Shown: one piece after another, positions 43,701-53,991 of the stretch
Layout: the number at the start of each line of letters is the position of its first letter
Numbering within the stretch: position 1 is the stretch's first letter
Assembly: GCF_001708405.1 (NCBI RefSeq)
Contig: NZ_CP012418.1
Coordinates: 2,101,001 to 2,165,000, forward strand
From: Kangiella sediminilitoris
Lineage (GTDB): Bacteria > Pseudomonadota > Gammaproteobacteria > Enterobacterales > Kangiellaceae
Reading direction: 5' to 3'
DNA length: 64,000 bases
Translations under genes and position numbers: made by a program
The notes under the pieces: generated by a model
Told to the model about the DNA's origin: nothing
The model's database searches: none
Seen by the model: the letters and a program-made list of their open reading frames with translations, nothing else

Positions 43701-44835
43701 GCGTTGGCGGCTCGCCAGGACGCATCATGCGATAAATTTCAACTTTCGCTTCGAGTGCTGTTTTGGTTGAGTCTGAACGCAAGGTATCTGACATGTACGG
43801 GCCGTGATCCAGATCGTTGGTATACAATGTAGGAACGTCCGTAACATTTGCATCAATTAATGCTTCTAAAAGTTCTTCAGTAATTTCTGCATTTGCTTCT
43901 GCAATTACTTCACCAGAATCTTTATCAATGATGTCAGTTGCCAAGGCACGACCATAGATGTACTCGGTTGGCACATCTAATTTTTTCACACCGGCATCTT
44001 CAAGTTTCGTGATATGACGCGGTGTAATACGGCGACCTTCTTCAACAACAACTTTACCTTTTGCTTTAATATCAAAAGTAGCTGTTTCACCACGTAAACG
44101 AGACGGCACGAGCTCAAGCTGGATGCCACCATCTTTAGTGATATAGAAGTTATTTCGCTCGAAGAACATATCCAGCATATCTTGCGTAGAGTATTCCAAA
44201 GCACGCAAGATAATCGATGCTGGTAATTTACGGCGACGGTCGATTCGCACGTAAAGCATATCTTTAGGATCGAACTCAAAGTCCAACCATGAACCACGGT
44301 AAGGAATCACTCGCGCCTGGTACAACAACTTACCAGAGCTGTGAGTTTTACCTCGATCTGAGTCGAAGAACACACCCGGACTACGGTGTAACTGAGAAAC
44401 AATAACACGTTCCGTACCGTTAATGACGAAAGTACCATTCTCTGTCATTAATGGTAGTTCACCCATGAACACTTCCTGTTCACGAATGTCTTTAACCTTT
44501 TTCGTCTTAGAATCTTTATCGTAGATTACTAATCGAATTTTCACGCGAAGTGGCGCAGAGTAAGTAATGCCTCGTATTTGGCATTCCTTAACATTGAATA
44601 CTGGCTCTCCCATTGAGTAACTAACGTACTCCAGAGCAGCATTACCTGAATAACTTTCGATAGGGAAGATTGATTTGAACGCTGCGTCCAAACCAGAATC
44701 GTTATCGCCTTTTGGCTCAAGGAATTCACGGTATGAATCCAATTGAATTGCCAACAGATAAGGCACATCGAGAATCTTTGAACGTCGACCAAAATCCTTG
44801 CGGATTCGTTTTTTCTCAGTGTAAGAATATGCCAT
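40768..44835 (-). CDS. rpoB: RNA polymerase beta subunit
   Basis: 1355 residues. Rifampicin cluster I reads [16 protein letters not shown]...SALGPGGL with Asp516, His526 and Ser531 equivalents unchanged, so the enzyme looks rifampicin sensitive. N-terminal [16 protein letters not shown] and C-terminal [24 protein letters not shown] are standard. Preceded by two tandem terminator-like hairpins after rplL. Confidence 0.99.
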   Translation of the reverse strand: MAYSYTEKKRIRKDFGRRSKILDVPYLLAIQLDSYREFLEPKGDNDSGLDAAFKSIFPIESYSGNAALEYVSYSMGEPVFNVKECQIRGITYSAPLRVKIRLVIYDKDSKTKKVKDIREQEVFMGELPLMTENGTFVINGTERVIVSQLHRSPGVFFDSDRGKTHSSGKLLYQARVIPYRGSWLDFEFDPKDMLYVRIDRRRKLPASIILRALEYSTQDMLDMFFERNNFYITKDGGIQLELVPSRLRGETATFDIKAKGKVVVEEGRRITPRHITKLEDAGVKKLDVPTEYIYGRALATDIIDKDSGEVIAEANAEITEELLEALIDANVTDVPTLYTNDLDHGPYMSDTLRSDSTKTALEAKVEIYRMMRPGEPPTQEAAEGLFDNLFFNQERYDLSRVGRMKFNRRVGRDEIEGEGTLSNEDIIDVMKTLIDIRNGNGTVDDIDHLGNRRIRCVGEMAENQFRVGLVRVERAVKERLSQAESENLMPQDLINAKPVSAAVKEFFGSSQLSQFMDQNNPLSEVTHKRRVSALGPGGLTRERAGFEVRDVHPTHYGRVCPIETPEGPNIGLINSLACYARTNDYGFLETPYRRVKDGKPTGDVDYLSAIDEGKYIIAQANANLDKNGKFSDELVPSRNQGEFMLATPEQVEYMDVSPQQIVSVAASMIPFLEHDDANRALMGSNMQRQAVPTLRAEKPLVGTGMERAVAVDSGVVVAAKRGGIVDQVDASRVVIRVNEDEVGDNDSGVDIYNFTKYTRSNQNTCINQRPIVKQGDVIERGDVLADGPSTDLGELALGQNMRVAFMPWNGYNFEDSILISENVVKEDRLTSIHIQELTCISRDTKLGPEEITSDIPNVGESALSNLDESGIVYIGAEVKPGDILVGKVTPKGETQLTPEEKLLRAIFGEKASDVKDTSLRVGTSTYGTVIDVQVFTRDGVEKDARAKEIENSEVARAKKDINDEFRILSESIYQRARNLVTGCVAEKGPNKLKKGSKVTVDYLDELEPSQYLDIQLRVEEKQQALESLANYLAEQRKEYDKKFDIQKIKITQGDDLQPGVQKIVKVYLAVKRRIQPGDKMAGRHGNKGVISNIVPVEDMPYDEHGVPVDIVLNPLGVPSRMNIGQILETHLGWAAKGVGEKIGELLDTGKAPKTVKTFLNKVYNHRDDKTVDLSEMSDEEVMTMAGNLRNGVPMATPVFDGATEADIHAMYDLAELPKTGQTWLYDGRTGDKFERPVTVGYMYMLKLNHLIDDKMHARSTGSYSLVTQQPLGGKAQFGGQRFGEMEVWALEAYGAAYTLQEMLTVKSDDVNGRTRMYKNIVDGNHRMEPGMPESFNVLTKEIKSLAINIELEHDE

Positions 44836-44889
44836 TTGGGTTCCTCGGCTCGCTAACTTTTAACTCGTTTTCGTTGCCTCTCATGAGAC

Positions 44890-44956
44890 AAAAAAGTGGC
44901 TCACGCCACGTACCGTTTTTTAACGGCAAAAAGGCCGGTGACAATGTCACCAGCCA
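44890..44956 (-). terminator. tandem attenuator hairpins between rplL and rpoB
   Basis: On the minus strand the first hairpin GGCTGGTGAC/GTCACCGGCC (44933-44955) is followed by CTTTTTG, and the second, GTGGC/GCCAC (44896-44909), by six T. E. coli also has a partial terminator here that sets the ratio of ribosomal proteins to RNA polymerase. Confidence 0.75.
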
Positions 44957-45004
44957 TTTTGGATCATTTGCTTTCGCTAATTGATACCAAGTAATAACGT
45001 GTTA

Positions 45005-45382
45005 TTACTTAACTTCAACTTCTGCGCCAGCTTCTTCCAATTGCTTCTTAACGTCTTCAGCTTCGTCTTTCTCAACGCCTTCTTTAACAGCAACAGGAGC
45101 GCCTTCAACCATTTCTTTAGCTTCTTTCAAGCCAAGACCAGTGATGCCGCGGATAGCTTTAATTACAGCTACTTTGTTACCGCCGAAGCTTTTCATTACT
45201 ACGTCAAATTCAGTCTGCTCAGCAGCTGCTGCAGCGTCGCCGCCTGCTGCTGGACCAGCTACTGCTACTGCAGCTGCAGCTGATACGCCGAATTTTTCTT
45301 CCATTGCTTCAACAAGTTCAACAACGTCCATTACGCTCATTTCAGCAATAGCGTTTAAGATATCATCTTTAGATAGAGCCAT
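45005..45382 (-). CDS. rplL: 50S ribosomal protein L7/L12
   Basis: 125 residues. N-terminal dimerisation domain, Ala-rich hinge ([20 protein letters not shown], about 35-55) and C-terminal factor-binding domain with [12 protein letters not shown]. Four copies bind L10 to form the stalk. Ends the L10 unit before the attenuator. Confidence 0.98.
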   Translation of the reverse strand: MALSKDDILNAIAEMSVMDVVELVEAMEEKFGVSAAAAVAVAGPAAGGDAAAAAEQTEFDVVMKSFGGNKVAVIKAIRGITGLGLKEAKEMVEGAPVAVKEGVEKDEAEDVKKQLEEAGAEVEVK

Positions 45383-45460
45383 TTTCAGTCTCCTGGGTAT
45401 TTAATTTCAATAATAAATAAAAATTTAAACTACGATCTAACAGTATTCGTAGTGAAAATA

Positions 45461-45991
45461 TTAAGCTGCTTCTTGCTTCTGATCGCGAACAGCTGCAACA
45501 GCACGAGTAACTTTGCTTGGTACTTCGTTGAAAGTACGAGCAAGTTTCGTGATAGGAGCAATCATCACGCTCATTAGCGACGCAAGCGCTTCGTCTCTTG
45601 TTGGTAATGCTGCGATAGCGTCTAGACGCTCAGGGCCGTGCATTTCACCAGCAATTGACAAACCAGTTACTTCTAGTAGTTCATTCTCTTTTGCGAAGTC
45701 TTTAAAAAGACGCGCAGCCGCACCAGGTGCGTCAATTGAGAATGCATAAACTAGAGGACCAGTCAGTGCATCTTGCATACAAGCGAACTCTGTATCTTCA
45801 ACAGCGCGACGAGCAAGCGTGTTACGGATAACACGTACATAAACATTGCTTTCACGTGCTTTTACGCGAAGCGCAGTCATTTGCTCTACTGTTAAACCGC
45901 GGTACTCAGCAACAACGGCTGAAAGGGCATTTTTTGCTACTTCGTTAACCTCAGTAACAATCGCCTTTTTGCCTTCTAGTCCAAGTGCCAC
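45461..45991 (-). CDS. rplJ: 50S ribosomal protein L10
   Basis: 176 residues from a GTG at 45991 (reads [15 protein letters not shown]). GGAGGT six bases upstream fixes this start; the open frame continues upstream into the leader but that part has no ribosome binding site. C-terminal helix binds L7/L12 dimers. With L12 it represses its own synthesis through the leader RNA. Confidence 0.95.
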   Translation of the reverse strand: MALGLEGKKAIVTEVNEVAKNALSAVVAEYRGLTVEQMTALRVKARESNVYVRVIRNTLARRAVEDTEFACMQDALTGPLVYAFSIDAPGAAARLFKDFAKENELLEVTGLSIAGEMHGPERLDAIAALPTRDEALASLMSVMIAPITKLARTFNEVPSKVTRAVAAVRDQKQEAA

Positions 45992-46373
45992 TAGTTCACC
46001 TCCGATTGTTTCAAACCTCACCGAAGTTTGGCTTGAGTTACAGTTTTGATAAGGCAAGCCTTATCCTTTGAGTCACGGTGAACGAATCCACTATAAAAGT
46101 TTCATCAGGTCTCACCGTCTGCGTAGGCCAACTGACTTAAAGAAGTCATTGTGATTAAACCAGTTCATCGTTGTCCTTTAGCCTTGCGACCAAAGCTGAC
46201 GACTCACCAGTGCCTACGGTCTTTGACGGTTCCCTGAATTACTTTTAAAACCCAGGAAACCCAAAGCCTTGTTATCGAAGCGGATATTCCGATTCGAGCA
46301 TGTTTAAGCTAATCCTTGCTTAAACAGAATATGTACAATACGTCTGTACAACCCAGCCCGAGGGCTGTATCAA
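45992..46373 (-). ncRNA. L10 (rplJ) leader: autoregulatory mRNA element
   Basis: 382 bases between rplA and rplJ. The minus strand has the long-range pairing of the known L10 leader: ACCGTC...GTAGGC (within 46211-46230) with GCCTAC...GACGGT (within 46114-46128), enclosing smaller hairpins. A CAGCCC/GGGCTG hairpin sits immediately after rplA near 46353-46366. In E. coli L10(L12)4 binds this type of leader and blocks rplJL translation. Confidence 0.75.
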
Positions 46374-47069
46374 TTAGTCTTTCAGGCTAATTGTTGATTT
46401 GTCTACAGTCAGACCAGGACCCATAGTTGAAGATAGTGAAATCTTCTTCATATAAGTACCTTTTGACGATGCTGGCTTAGCTTTTTTCAAAGCCATCAGC
46501 AATGAAGTCAAGTTTTGCTCTAACTGCTCAGCAGAGAAGCTTGCTTTACCAATTGCAGCGTGAACGATACCGTTCTTATCTGCACGGTATTGAACCTGAC
46601 CCGCTTTAGCATTTTTAACTGCAGTTGCCACGTCTGGAGTTACTGTGCCAACTTTTGGGTTAGGCATAAGACCTTTTGGTCCTAGAATCTGACCTAACTG
46701 ACCAACCACACGCATTGCGTCTGGGCTAGCAATTACAACGTCAAAGTCCATGTTGCCTTTCTTCACTTCTTCAGCAAGGTCTTCCATACCAACTACGTCT
46801 GCACCAGCTTCTTTAGCGGCATCAGCGTTTGATGTAAATACTGCAACGCGGACGTCTTTACCCGTACCGTTCGGAAGTACTGTTGCGCCACGAACAACCT
46901 GATCAGATTTACGTGGGTCAATACCAAGATTAACTGCAACTTCAAGACTTTCGTCAAATTTAACGTTAGAAACGTCTTTCAACAACTCAATAGCTTCTGC
47001 TGCAGAGAATACTGTGCGCTCACCAATTTTTTCGTTGATTGCGCGGATACGTTTACTTAATTTAGCCAT
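46374..47069 (-). CDS. rplA: 50S ribosomal protein L1
   Basis: 231 residues from [23 protein letters not shown] seven bases upstream defines this start rather than the earlier codon that overlaps rpl[42 protein letters not shown] is the signature. It forms the mobile L1 stalk and in E. coli represses rplKA by binding the L11 leader. 4 bp after rplK. Confidence 0.97.
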   Translation of the reverse strand: MAKLSKRIRAINEKIGERTVFSAAEAIELLKDVSNVKFDESLEVAVNLGIDPRKSDQVVRGATVLPNGTGKDVRVAVFTSNADAAKEAGADVVGMEDLAEEVKKGNMDFDVVIASPDAMRVVGQLGQILGPKGLMPNPKVGTVTPDVATAVKNAKAGQVQYRADKNGIVHAAIGKASFSAEQLEQNLTSLLMALKKAKPASSKGTYMKKISLSSTMGPGLTVDKSTISLKD

Positions 47070-47073
47070 CGTC

Positions 47074-47502
47074 TTACACCTCCGCGTCAACGCCCATAGA
47101 GCGCGCTGTACCAGCAATTGTACGAACCGCAGCATCCATATCGGCTGCTGTTAAATCAGGCTCTTTCATTTTTGCAATTTCTTCTAATTGCTCACGAGTG
47201 ATTTTGCCCACTTTCTTAGTGTTAGGCGTACCACTACCAGACTTAATACCGATTGCCTTAAGAATTAAAACTGCCGCTGGAGGAGTTTTAGTAACGAACG
47301 TAAAGCTACGGTCGTTATAAACTGTGATAACAACAGGAATAGGTAGACCTTTCTCTACTTTCTCTGTTTCTGCGTTGAACGCTTTACAGAATTCCATGAT
47401 GTTCACACCATGTTGACCTAAAGCAGGACCAACTGGTGGACTTGGGTTTGCCATTCCGGCACCAACTTGTAGCTTAATATAAGCTTCGACTTTCTTAGCC
47501 AT
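47074..47502 (-). CDS. rplK: 50S ribosomal protein L11
   Basis: 142 residues as in E. coli. [31 protein letters not shown] and the C-terminal [14 protein letters not shown]. It binds the GTPase-associated centre and is needed for RelA-dependent stringent response. First gene of the rplKA unit, after a terminator. Confidence 0.98.
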   Translation of the reverse strand: MAKKVEAYIKLQVGAGMANPSPPVGPALGQHGVNIMEFCKAFNAETEKVEKGLPIPVVITVYNDRSFTFVTKTPPAAVLILKAIGIKSGSGTPNTKKVGKITREQLEEIAKMKEPDLTAADMDAAVRTIAGTARSMGVDAEV

Positions 47503-47557
47503 GTTTCACCTCAATATGGGTCCAAGCGCTATTTCTAGCTCCCCGTTTTGCAAAGAC

Positions 47558-47601
47558 AAAAAAGCGCTCCCCGTATTGATTGCTCAAACAGAGATCGCTT
47601 T
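47558..47601 (-). terminator. terminator between nusG and rplK
   Basis: A 13-pair stem with one mismatch, AAAGCG-ATCTCTG / CGGGGA-GCGCTTT (47589-47601 with 47561-47573, loop of 15), followed by TTT on the minus strand. It would separate secE-nusG from rplKAJL-rpoBC, as in E. coli where L11 has its own promoter. Confidence 0.65.
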
Positions 47602-47618
47602 ATGTTTAATTTTGTTGC

Positions 47619-48152
47619 CTAGCCTTTTTCGACCTGGCTAAACTCTAATTCTACAGGAGTTGAGCGTCCAAAGATAGACACAGATACCTGTAAACGGCTT
47701 TTTTCGTAGTTAACCGACTCTACAACGCCGTTAAAGTCAGCGAATGGGCCGTCGATCACTCGCACCATCTCACCCGCTTCAAATAATACTTTCGGTTTAG
47801 GCTTATCACCACTATCTTCAATTCGGTTTAAGATAGCATCCGCTTCTTTCTTTGAGATTGGAGCTGGGCGGTCTGATGTACCACCGATAAAGCCCATAAC
47901 ACGAGGCGTATTACGCACTACCTGCCATGATTCTTCATTCATTTCCATCTCAACTAAAACGTAACCGGGGAAGAATTTGCGTTCGCTTTTACGCTTTTGA
48001 CCCGCACGCATTTCAACAACTTCTTCCGTCGGCACTAGAATTTCGCCAAACATATCTTGCAAACCAGCAAGCTCAATCCGCTCCTGGAGCATATGTTTTA
48101 CTTTATTCTCATAGCCTGAAAAGGCTTGAACTACGTACCAGCGTAATGCCAT
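47619..48152 (-). CDS. nusG: transcription termination/antitermination factor NusG
   Basis: 177 residues. The NGN domain ([25 protein letters not shown]) and the C-terminal KOW domain ([23 protein letters not shown], about 123-177). It joins RNA polymerase to ribosome, Rho and S10. 10 bp after secE. Confidence 0.98.
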   Translation of the reverse strand: MALRWYVVQAFSGYENKVKHMLQERIELAGLQDMFGEILVPTEEVVEMRAGQKRKSERKFFPGYVLVEMEMNEESWQVVRNTPRVMGFIGGTSDRPAPISKKEADAILNRIEDSGDKPKPKVLFEAGEMVRVIDGPFADFNGVVESVNYEKSRLQVSVSIFGRSTPVELEFSQVEKG

Positions 48153-48162
48153 GTGACGTCTC

Positions 48163-48534
48163 CTAACCCAAGATTGGCTGTATTATAAAGCTATTGATGA
48201 TCCAATCCAACAACCATAAGAAAGCACCCAAGATGATAATCATGATAATAACCACGATTGTCATACGAGTTGTTTCATTAGTCTTTGGCCAGATTACCTT
48301 ACGTAGCTCGGTGCGTGCGCCTTTTACAAACTGCCAAAAAGCCTTACCTTTAGCTGTCATCATTGCTGTTGCAATTGCTAATACAACTGTAGCGACAACG
48401 ATACCAGCACGAATCAAGATTGACTGTTCAGTAAGAACATTAAACGCGTAAACGCCCGCCACCAGCAGACCTATCGCGATTATCCACTTCACAAAATCAA
48501 ATTTCGATGCTTCTGTGTTTGCCTGTGCACTCAT
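48163..48534 (-). CDS. secE: preprotein translocase subunit SecE
   Basis: 123 residues from the ATG at 48534 ([13 protein letters not shown]); an in-frame TTG six codons upstream is discounted because AAGG lies eight bases before this ATG. Three membrane segments as in E. coli SecE; the essential one is the C-terminal segment after [20 protein letters not shown]. It clamps SecY, encoded at 20038-21369. Confidence 0.95.
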   Translation of the reverse strand: MSAQANTEASKFDFVKWIIAIGLLVAGVYAFNVLTEQSILIRAGIVVATVVLAIATAMMTAKGKAFWQFVKGARTELRKVIWPKTNETTRMTIVVIIMIIILGAFLWLLDWIINSFIIQPILG

Positions 48535-48599
48535 GAAATAAACCTTTATCAACAGCCACTTAGCTTATGCTTGGCGTTATCCGCCATTGAGGAAAGAAG

Positions 48600-48675
48600 T
48601 GGCAGGCCAGGAGGGACTCGAACCCCCAACTTTCGGTTTTGGAGACCGACGCTCTACCAATTGAACTACTGGCCT
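48600..48675 (-). tRNA. tRNA-Trp (CCA anticodon)
   Basis: 76 nt cloverleaf with acceptor AGGCCAG/CTGGCCT, anticodon loop CTCCAAA, T loop GTTCGAGTCC and an encoded CCA. It lies between tuf copy 2 and secE and is probably the first part of the secE-nusG transcript. Confidence 0.97.
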
Positions 48676-48705
48676 TTAAACTGATTCTCTAAAATAAGGC
48701 CGTGA

Positions 48706-48733
48706 ATTATACAATGTCTCACTTGAATTGCAA
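48706..48733 (-). promoter_or_regulatory. promoter of tRNA-Trp-secE-nusG
   Basis: TTGCAA (48728-48733), 16-base spacer and TATAAT (48706-48711) on the minus strand, about 30 bases before the tRNA-Trp 5' end. Confidence 0.82.
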
Positions 48734-48863
48734 TTCTTTCTTGGCAATTTCTATGAAGAAAGTTGCTATATCAAAAAGTGTATAAAAAACGGTACGTTAG
48801 CGCATAAATCTTATACGTCTTTGTTCATGCGTCAGTACCCTCTCAGTTTCCGGGGTACTCATT

Positions 48864-48888
48864 AAAAAGGGCACCGAAGTGCCCTTTT
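48864..48888 (-). terminator. intrinsic terminator of tuf copy 2
   Basis: Same GGGCAC-CGAA-GTGCCC hairpin as after tuf copy 1 (48869-48884), followed by five T on the minus strand. Confidence 0.9.
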
Positions 48889-48925
48889 CTAAGCTAGATA
48901 GCTTATGTCGTACTAAAGTCCGAGA

Positions 48926-50116
48926 TTACTCGTGGATTTTAGATACAACACCCGCACCTACTGTACGGCCACCTTCACGAATCGCGAAGCGTAAACCTTC
49001 GTCCATCGCAATCGGTGCAATTAGCTCAACATCCATCTTGATGTTGTCGCCTGGCATTACCATCTCTACGCCTTCAGGTAGCTCTACTGCACCCGTTACG
49101 TCTGTCGTACGGAAGTAGAACTGTGGACGGTAGCCTTTGAAGAATGGTGTATGACGACCACCTTCATCTTTAGATAGTACGTATACTTCTGCTTCGAAAC
49201 GTGTGTGCGGAGTAATTGTACCTACGTGTGCCAATACCTGACCACGCTCTACTTCGTCACGCTTCGTACCACGTAGTAGTACACCTACGTTGTCACCAGC
49301 TTCACCCTGGTCTAGAAGCTTACGGAACATCTCTACGCCAGTTACTGTTGTCTTCGTAGTATCTTTGATACCTACGATTTCAATCTCTTCACCAACCTTA
49401 ACAACACCACTCTCTACACGGCCTGTTACTACTGTACCACGACCTGAAATTGAGAATACGTCTTCGATTGGTAACAAGAATGGCTTGTCAATCGCACGCT
49501 CTGGCTCTGGAATGTAAGTATCTAGAGCTTCACCTAAAGCGATGATTGCTTCTTTACCCAACTTACCTTCGTCACCTTCCAATGCTTTCAATGCTGAACC
49601 TTGGATGATTGGCGTGTCGTCGCCTGGGAACTCGTATTGATCTAGAAGTTCACGAACTTCCATCTCTACTAGCTCTAGCAACTCTTCGTCGTCTACCATG
49701 TCGCATTTGTTCAAGAATACAACAATCTTCGGTACACCTACCTGACGTGACAACAAGATGTGCTCACGAGTCTGTGGCATCGGGCCGTCTGCCGCTGATA
49801 CTACTAGAATCGCACCATCCATCTGTGCAGCACCTGTGATCATGTTTTTAACATAGTCAGCGTGGCCTGGGCAGTCTACGTGTGCGTAGTGACGGCTTGG
49901 TGTTTCATATTCAACGTGCGAAGTCGCAATCGTGATACCACGCTCACGCTCTTCTGGAGCGTTATCGATATCTGCGAATGCCTGAGCTGCACCACCGTAT
50001 TCTTTTGCTAATACAGTACAGATCGCTGCCGTTAGTGTAGTTTTACCGTGGTCAACGTGGCCAATTGTGCCCACGTTAACGTGCGGCTTGGTACGTTCAA
50101 ATTTTTCTTTAGACAT
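48926..50116 (-). CDS. tufB: elongation factor Tu (copy 2, tRNA-linked)
   Basis: 396 residues, identical in protein to the copy at 31812-33002. It is the last gene after tRNA-Thr, Tyr, Gly and Thr, exactly as the E. coli tufB. The two copies share the downstream terminator and about 60 bases of 3' flank, while the upstream flanks differ from the start codon outward, indicating a conversion tract of about 1253 bp (48864-50116). Transcription comes from the tRNA promoters, so its expression may be tied to tRNA synthesis. Confidence 0.98.
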   Translation of the reverse strand: MSKEKFERTKPHVNVGTIGHVDHGKTTLTAAICTVLAKEYGGAAQAFADIDNAPEERERGITIATSHVEYETPSRHYAHVDCPGHADYVKNMITGAAQMDGAILVVSAADGPMPQTREHILLSRQVGVPKIVVFLNKCDMVDDEELLELVEMEVRELLDQYEFPGDDTPIIQGSALKALEGDEGKLGKEAIIALGEALDTYIPEPERAIDKPFLLPIEDVFSISGRGTVVTGRVESGVVKVGEEIEIVGIKDTTKTTVTGVEMFRKLLDQGEAGDNVGVLLRGTKRDEVERGQVLAHVGTITPHTRFEAEVYVLSKDEGGRHTPFFKGYRPQFYFRTTDVTGAVELPEGVEMVMPGDNIKMDVELIAPIAMDEGLRFAIREGGRTVGAGVVSKIHE

Positions 50117-50255
50117 CTAAAGCCTCCCGGAATTTCCGCGTTTTAAGTTCCAATATTAAAACGGGTGTCACCGGGTTGTACGCCACATTTAACCACGTAC
50201 TAGCACCCTTGCACCCTAATTGCTGCCGAACATACGAAAGCTTATTCGACAAACC

Positions 50256-50331
<76 letters not shown>

Positions 50332-50335
50332 AATT

Positions 50336-50409
<74 letters not shown>

Positions 50410-50576
50410 GCTCAACTGGTTACCGTTACTATCTATGCTACCTAGTAAACTGCAGTAAGTTTACGCTTGCACCAAGTACGATATTAACCCATATGCTAAT
50501 CAGCCAATATGGGTTACACCCAGCCATTTGCCCTCACTTTTCAGTGACTTAACGCAAAAGGCAGGATGAAGTAATT

Positions 50577-50660
50577 TGGTGGAGGGGGGAGGATTCGAAC
50601 CTCCGAAGCTTTCGCGTCAGATTTACAGTCTGATCCCTTTGGCCGCTCGGGAACCCCTCC
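50577..50660 (-). tRNA. tRNA-Tyr (GTA anticodon)
   Basis: 84 nt with long variable arm, acceptor GGAGGGG/CCCCTCC, anticodon loop CTGTAAA and an encoded CCA. Separated from tRNA-Gly by 167 bp of AT-rich spacer without any visible gene. Confidence 0.97.
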
Positions 50661-50697
50661 AAGATTTGAACATCATCATTGCTCAAAGCGAGCGCGC

Positions 50698-50726
50698 ATG
50701 ATGCCAATTTGCTGGAGAAAATGCAA
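50698..50726 (-). promoter_or_regulatory. candidate internal promoter for tRNA-Tyr/Gly/Thr-tuf
   Basis: On the minus strand TTGCAT (50721-50726), 17-base spacer, CATCAT (50698-50703), then GCGCGCTCGC. The -10 box matches consensus in 4 of 6. It lies between the hairpin at 50763-50785 and tRNA-Tyr, so it would restart transcription. Confidence 0.55.
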
Positions 50727-50762
50727 GTATAATTATCTCAATTAGAACTGATACTTACATTT

Positions 50763-50785
50763 AAAAAGGGTTGCATACGCAACCC
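50763..50785 (-). terminator. hairpin with T-run inside the tRNA cluster
   Basis: GGGTTGC/GCAACCC with a 4-base loop (50768-50785), followed by five T on the minus strand, 10 bases after the tRNA-Thr(TGT) CCA end. It is a full intrinsic terminator by shape. Confidence 0.78.
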
Positions 50786-50795
50786 CTTAAAATAA

Positions 50796-50871
<76 letters not shown>

Positions 50872-50915
50872 ATACTTATCTAACTAGCCTAGGGCTATGT
50901 CGTTAAGTGGGCGGA

Positions 50916-50944
50916 ATTTTAGCGATCTGATTTCGCTTTGGCAA
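50916..50944 (-). promoter_or_regulatory. promoter of the tRNA cluster
   Basis: TTGCCA (50939-50944), 17-base spacer and TAAAAT (50916-50921) on the minus strand, then TCCGCCC, a GC-rich discriminator as in stringently controlled stable-RNA promoters. Confidence 0.84.
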
Positions 50945-51004
50945 TGCTTTTTTCACTTTTTTTTACTGATATTGCAATTTTTTTTACTCAGAACGTCGAT
51001 TTGA

Positions 51005-51814
51005 TTAATTATTCAACGAAAACCACCGGGCTAAACCCTCCAGTACCAAGTCGGGTCGATATTCGGTTTCCAGTTTATCACTGAAAATACCTTTTAATTC
51101 TTTTATTCCTTTTTCAATCAGACTTGCGTCACCACCAGTAATTATAATCCGTCCAGGCATGAGTTCCTGTGCGGCCAACTGAGCAATAATCTCCTTGGTA
51201 TAGCCAAGAACCATGACCTCAGCACCAAAAGCGATTGCTGCAGAAGTATTCGTCCCTAAAAGACTGCCATCCAGCTTACTGTCATGACCTGCACTCCAGG
51301 CGATATTCTGAGTTTCTCCCAATAAGCTTTGCTGGATTAAGTTTAGCCCCGGAACAATGTGCCCACCACGGTGTTTGCCTCGGCTATCAATCACGTCCAG
51401 AGTAATTGCAGTGCCGGCATCGACCACCATACAGGCCCCTTCATTTAACTCCAGTGCCTCCAGCATTGCGAGCCACCGATCCACACCCAGGGCAGATGGT
51501 TGCTCATAGCTATTATACAGAGTGCAGCCATTATCCAGTGCCTGCTCGTCACTTGTAGTAGCGAATATTGGCTCCAATCCTAATACATCAAGGCACAGCC
51601 TCTTAAACCAACCTTTTCGCTCCTGTCCAGCAACGCTACTGACAACAATCTTTTTCAGAGGTTTTTCAGCAAACCGCTCTAATTGCTCACTCCAAAAAAC
51701 TTGGTCAAAGTCATGGTTATCCCACGCTCCTTTCTCACCTGCCAGTAAAGGAGACACCTTTTGGGTAAGTAAATACTTACACCGACTATTTCCCTGGTCA
51801 ATTAATAGATACAT
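51005..51814 (-). CDS. coaX: type III pantothenate kinase
   Basis: 269 residues. DQGNSRCKY at the start (ATP-binding, catalytic Asp), GVDRWLAMLEA and VVDAGTAITLDVI are the CoaX motifs of the ASKHA fold. It phosphorylates pantothenate, the first step of CoA synthesis. It follows birA by 12 bp; the birA-coaX pair is common in bacteria that lack CoaA, which E. coli keeps at this place. Confidence 0.94.
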   Translation of the reverse strand: MYLLIDQGNSRCKYLLTQKVSPLLAGEKGAWDNHDFDQVFWSEQLERFAEKPLKKIVVSSVAGQERKGWFKRLCLDVLGLEPIFATTSDEQALDNGCTLYNSYEQPSALGVDRWLAMLEALELNEGACMVVDAGTAITLDVIDSRGKHRGGHIVPGLNLIQQSLLGETQNIAWSAGHDSKLDGSLLGTNTSAAIAFGAEVMVLGYTKEIIAQLAAQELMPGRIIITGGDASLIEKGIKELKGIFSDKLETEYRPDLVLEGLARWFSLNN

Positions 51815-51826
51815 ATGAGCCCTTCC

Positions 51827-52786
51827 CTATCGTAGTCTCAGGCTAACTTCACCAGCATATACTGGCTTCATGCCTTTTCCTGTTTGCAGCAGGAAAGCAC
51901 CATTTTCATCCACGCCTGCCCCACAGCCATTAATCGTCTCATCACCCTGGATAATAGAGACCTTTTGGTTGTAGCACTCATCAACTTTTTGCCATTCATC
52001 TAAAAAAGTATGGAATCCCTGCTTTTCAAACTGTTCTAAATAAACACCCAATTGCCGGATGATTTCTACCAACACTTCTTGCCGACTTATGCCTGACTTT
52101 AGCTCCTGAAGATTCATCCAATCCTGTTCAATGGTCTCCGTTACTCTATCTGACATATGGACGTTCAGGCCCACGCCAATAATTACCTGCAGACCGCCAA
52201 CCATATCCCCAGAAAGCTCAATCAGAATCCCACCAAGCTTGCGCCCTTGAAATCGTATGTCATTAGGCCACTTTAGCTCAACGCCCGTCACCTCCAATTG
52301 TCGTAGTGCCTCAACAATAGCCAGGCCAACAACCAGACTTAGCCCCCCCAGCTGCTGCACTGGTAACTGTGTTTTCCACCCTAAAGACCAGTAGAGGTTA
52401 CTGGCAAGCGGGGAAACCCACCGTCTCCCTCGACGTCCACGCCCGGCGGACTGATACTCCGCAATAACCAGACGATTGTGGGCAAAGCCTTCGCCTTTTA
52501 GTGCTTCATTGGTAGAATCCGTCACCAACCTTAGATCGATATCGTGTGCCATTAATAACTGCTGAATTTCCTGCCCATCCAACAGCTCCACCAGATGTTC
52601 AAGTCGGTAGCCTTTGCCAGTAACTGACTGAATCCCAAGCCCCAAATCCTGTAACTGCTGAATGAGTTTCCACACATAGGCTCGACTGACTCCCAGGTTA
52701 TCCGCTATTGCCTGCCCAGAATAAAACTCTCCCTGACCCAGGAGCTGTATTATGGCGATCAGTTGCTGTTCTTTATGTAATGACAT
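51827..52786 (-). CDS. birA: biotin--[acetyl-CoA-carboxylase] ligase / biotin operon repressor
   Basis: 319 residues. An N-terminal winged helix-turn-helix (about 1-65, YSGQAIADNLGVSRAYVWKLIQQL) precedes the ligase domain with the biotinyl-AMP loop GRGRRGRRW (about 115-123) and KWPNDIRFQGRKLGGILIEL. It attaches biotin to AccB and, with the HTH, can repress biotin genes. No bio operator is visible in the window. 12 bp after murB. Confidence 0.95.
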   Translation of the reverse strand: MSLHKEQQLIAIIQLLGQGEFYSGQAIADNLGVSRAYVWKLIQQLQDLGLGIQSVTGKGYRLEHLVELLDGQEIQQLLMAHDIDLRLVTDSTNEALKGEGFAHNRLVIAEYQSAGRGRRGRRWVSPLASNLYWSLGWKTQLPVQQLGGLSLVVGLAIVEALRQLEVTGVELKWPNDIRFQGRKLGGILIELSGDMVGGLQVIIGVGLNVHMSDRVTETIEQDWMNLQELKSGISRQEVLVEIIRQLGVYLEQFEKQGFHTFLDEWQKVDECYNQKVSIIQGDETINGCGAGVDENGAFLLQTGKGMKPVYAGEVSLRLR

Positions 52787-52797
52787 AGCCGATCCCT

Positions 52798-53820
52798 TTA
52801 ACTAAATACCTGCTGCTCACCAATAATCCAGACTTCTGGCTCCAGCTCCACATCAAACTCAGTTTTGACTGTATCCCTGACATAAGCGGCCAGATTCAAA
52901 ATATCTTCTCCCGTTGCGTTACCGTGGTTGACCAATACCAATGCTTGCTGCTGGTGGACGCCAGCATCACCGTGGCGATATCCTTTCAACCCCGCTTTAT
53001 CAATGAGCCATCCAGCAGCTAATTTAAAAGCATCGTTCCCAACAGGGTAAGCAACTAGATCTGGGTAGCGTATTTTTAAATTGTTGTACTGCTGTTGATT
53101 TACAACAGGGTTTTTAAAGAACGAGCCAGCATTACCCAGCTTCTCCGGATCAGGCAGTTTACTCTGTCTTACCCTGATAACTTCATTACTGACATCCTTT
53201 GCGGTCAACACTTGCTTTTGCTTAGACAATACTTTAAGCGGCCCGTAAGTAAGGACTAGCTCAGGTTTTTTATCAAGCTTAAGCTGAACTTCTGTAATGA
53301 CGTATTGACCACGTAATTCACGCTTGAAAATACTGTCGCGATAGCCAAACTGGCAGTCATCATGTAAAAAGGTCTTGCACGCCCCACTGTATAAATCTAC
53401 TGCGCGCAATGAGACAAAGCGCTGCTCTAATTCAACACCATAAGCACCAATATTCTGGATTGGTGCTGCTCCTACGTTACCCGGTATCAAAGATAAGTTT
53501 TCTAATCCAGAGTAGCCTTTATCCAGCGTATCCATAACCAGCTCATGCCAATTCACTCCCGCTCCTGCATGAACAATGACAGATTCACCCTTGTCCTCAT
53601 AGCGAATCCCCTGAATATCGGCTTGCATAAATGTTAGAGGAATATGATTCAATAACAAAAGATTGCTGCCCCCACCAAGCACAAAAAACTTTTCTTTGGG
53701 TATAGGCAAACCCGCTAGCCAGTCTTGAATATCCCTTTCATGATGGAAGCGAAAGAATTGATCACAGCTGGCCTCAACGCCAAAGGTATTAAATTTTTTT
53801 AGTGAATGCGCTTGCGGCAT
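52798..53820 (-). CDS. murB: UDP-N-acetylmuramate dehydrogenase
   Basis: 340 residues from MPQAHSLKKFNTFGVEA (342 in E. coli). The frame is open about 59 codons further upstream, including an ATG at 53868, but those residues do not resemble MurB and overlap the promoter area of the divergent gene. Type I MurB: FAD site VLGGGSNLLLL, GYRDSIFK and the catalytic serine in GNAGSFFKNP. It reduces enolpyruvyl-UDP-GlcNAc in peptidoglycan synthesis. First gene of murB-birA-coaX. Confidence 0.93.
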   Translation of the reverse strand: MPQAHSLKKFNTFGVEASCDQFFRFHHERDIQDWLAGLPIPKEKFFVLGGGSNLLLLNHIPLTFMQADIQGIRYEDKGESVIVHAGAGVNWHELVMDTLDKGYSGLENLSLIPGNVGAAPIQNIGAYGVELEQRFVSLRAVDLYSGACKTFLHDDCQFGYRDSIFKRELRGQYVITEVQLKLDKKPELVLTYGPLKVLSKQKQVLTAKDVSNEVIRVRQSKLPDPEKLGNAGSFFKNPVVNQQQYNNLKIRYPDLVAYPVGNDAFKLAAGWLIDKAGLKGYRHGDAGVHQQQALVLVNHGNATGEDILNLAAYVRDTVKTEFDVELEPEVWIIGEQQVFS

Positions 53821-53928
53821 AATGATTTCGATGAGTACTTCAAAAGTGTTAAGTATTGTATCAGACATCTTTTGAAATACTACGTCCGGTATCCTTAAAA
53901 CCTTGTTACAAATCACTGCCATCTCTAT

Positions 53929-53957
53929 TTGCCAGCGGAGCATAATGAGGTTAGATT
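53929..53957 (+). promoter_or_regulatory. candidate promoter of the amidohydrolase gene
   Basis: TTGCCA (53929-53934), 17-base spacer and TAGATT (53952-53957); a transcript would begin near 53964, leaving a leader of about 28 bases. Confidence 0.55.
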
Positions 53958-53991
53958 GACTATTCTTGTATATAAAACAGTAGAGGAACCA

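Noticed and set aside
50410..50576. Possible hidden tRNA or small gene between tRNA-Gly and tRNA-Tyr
   Set aside because: No cloverleaf and no open frame with ribosome binding site were seen.
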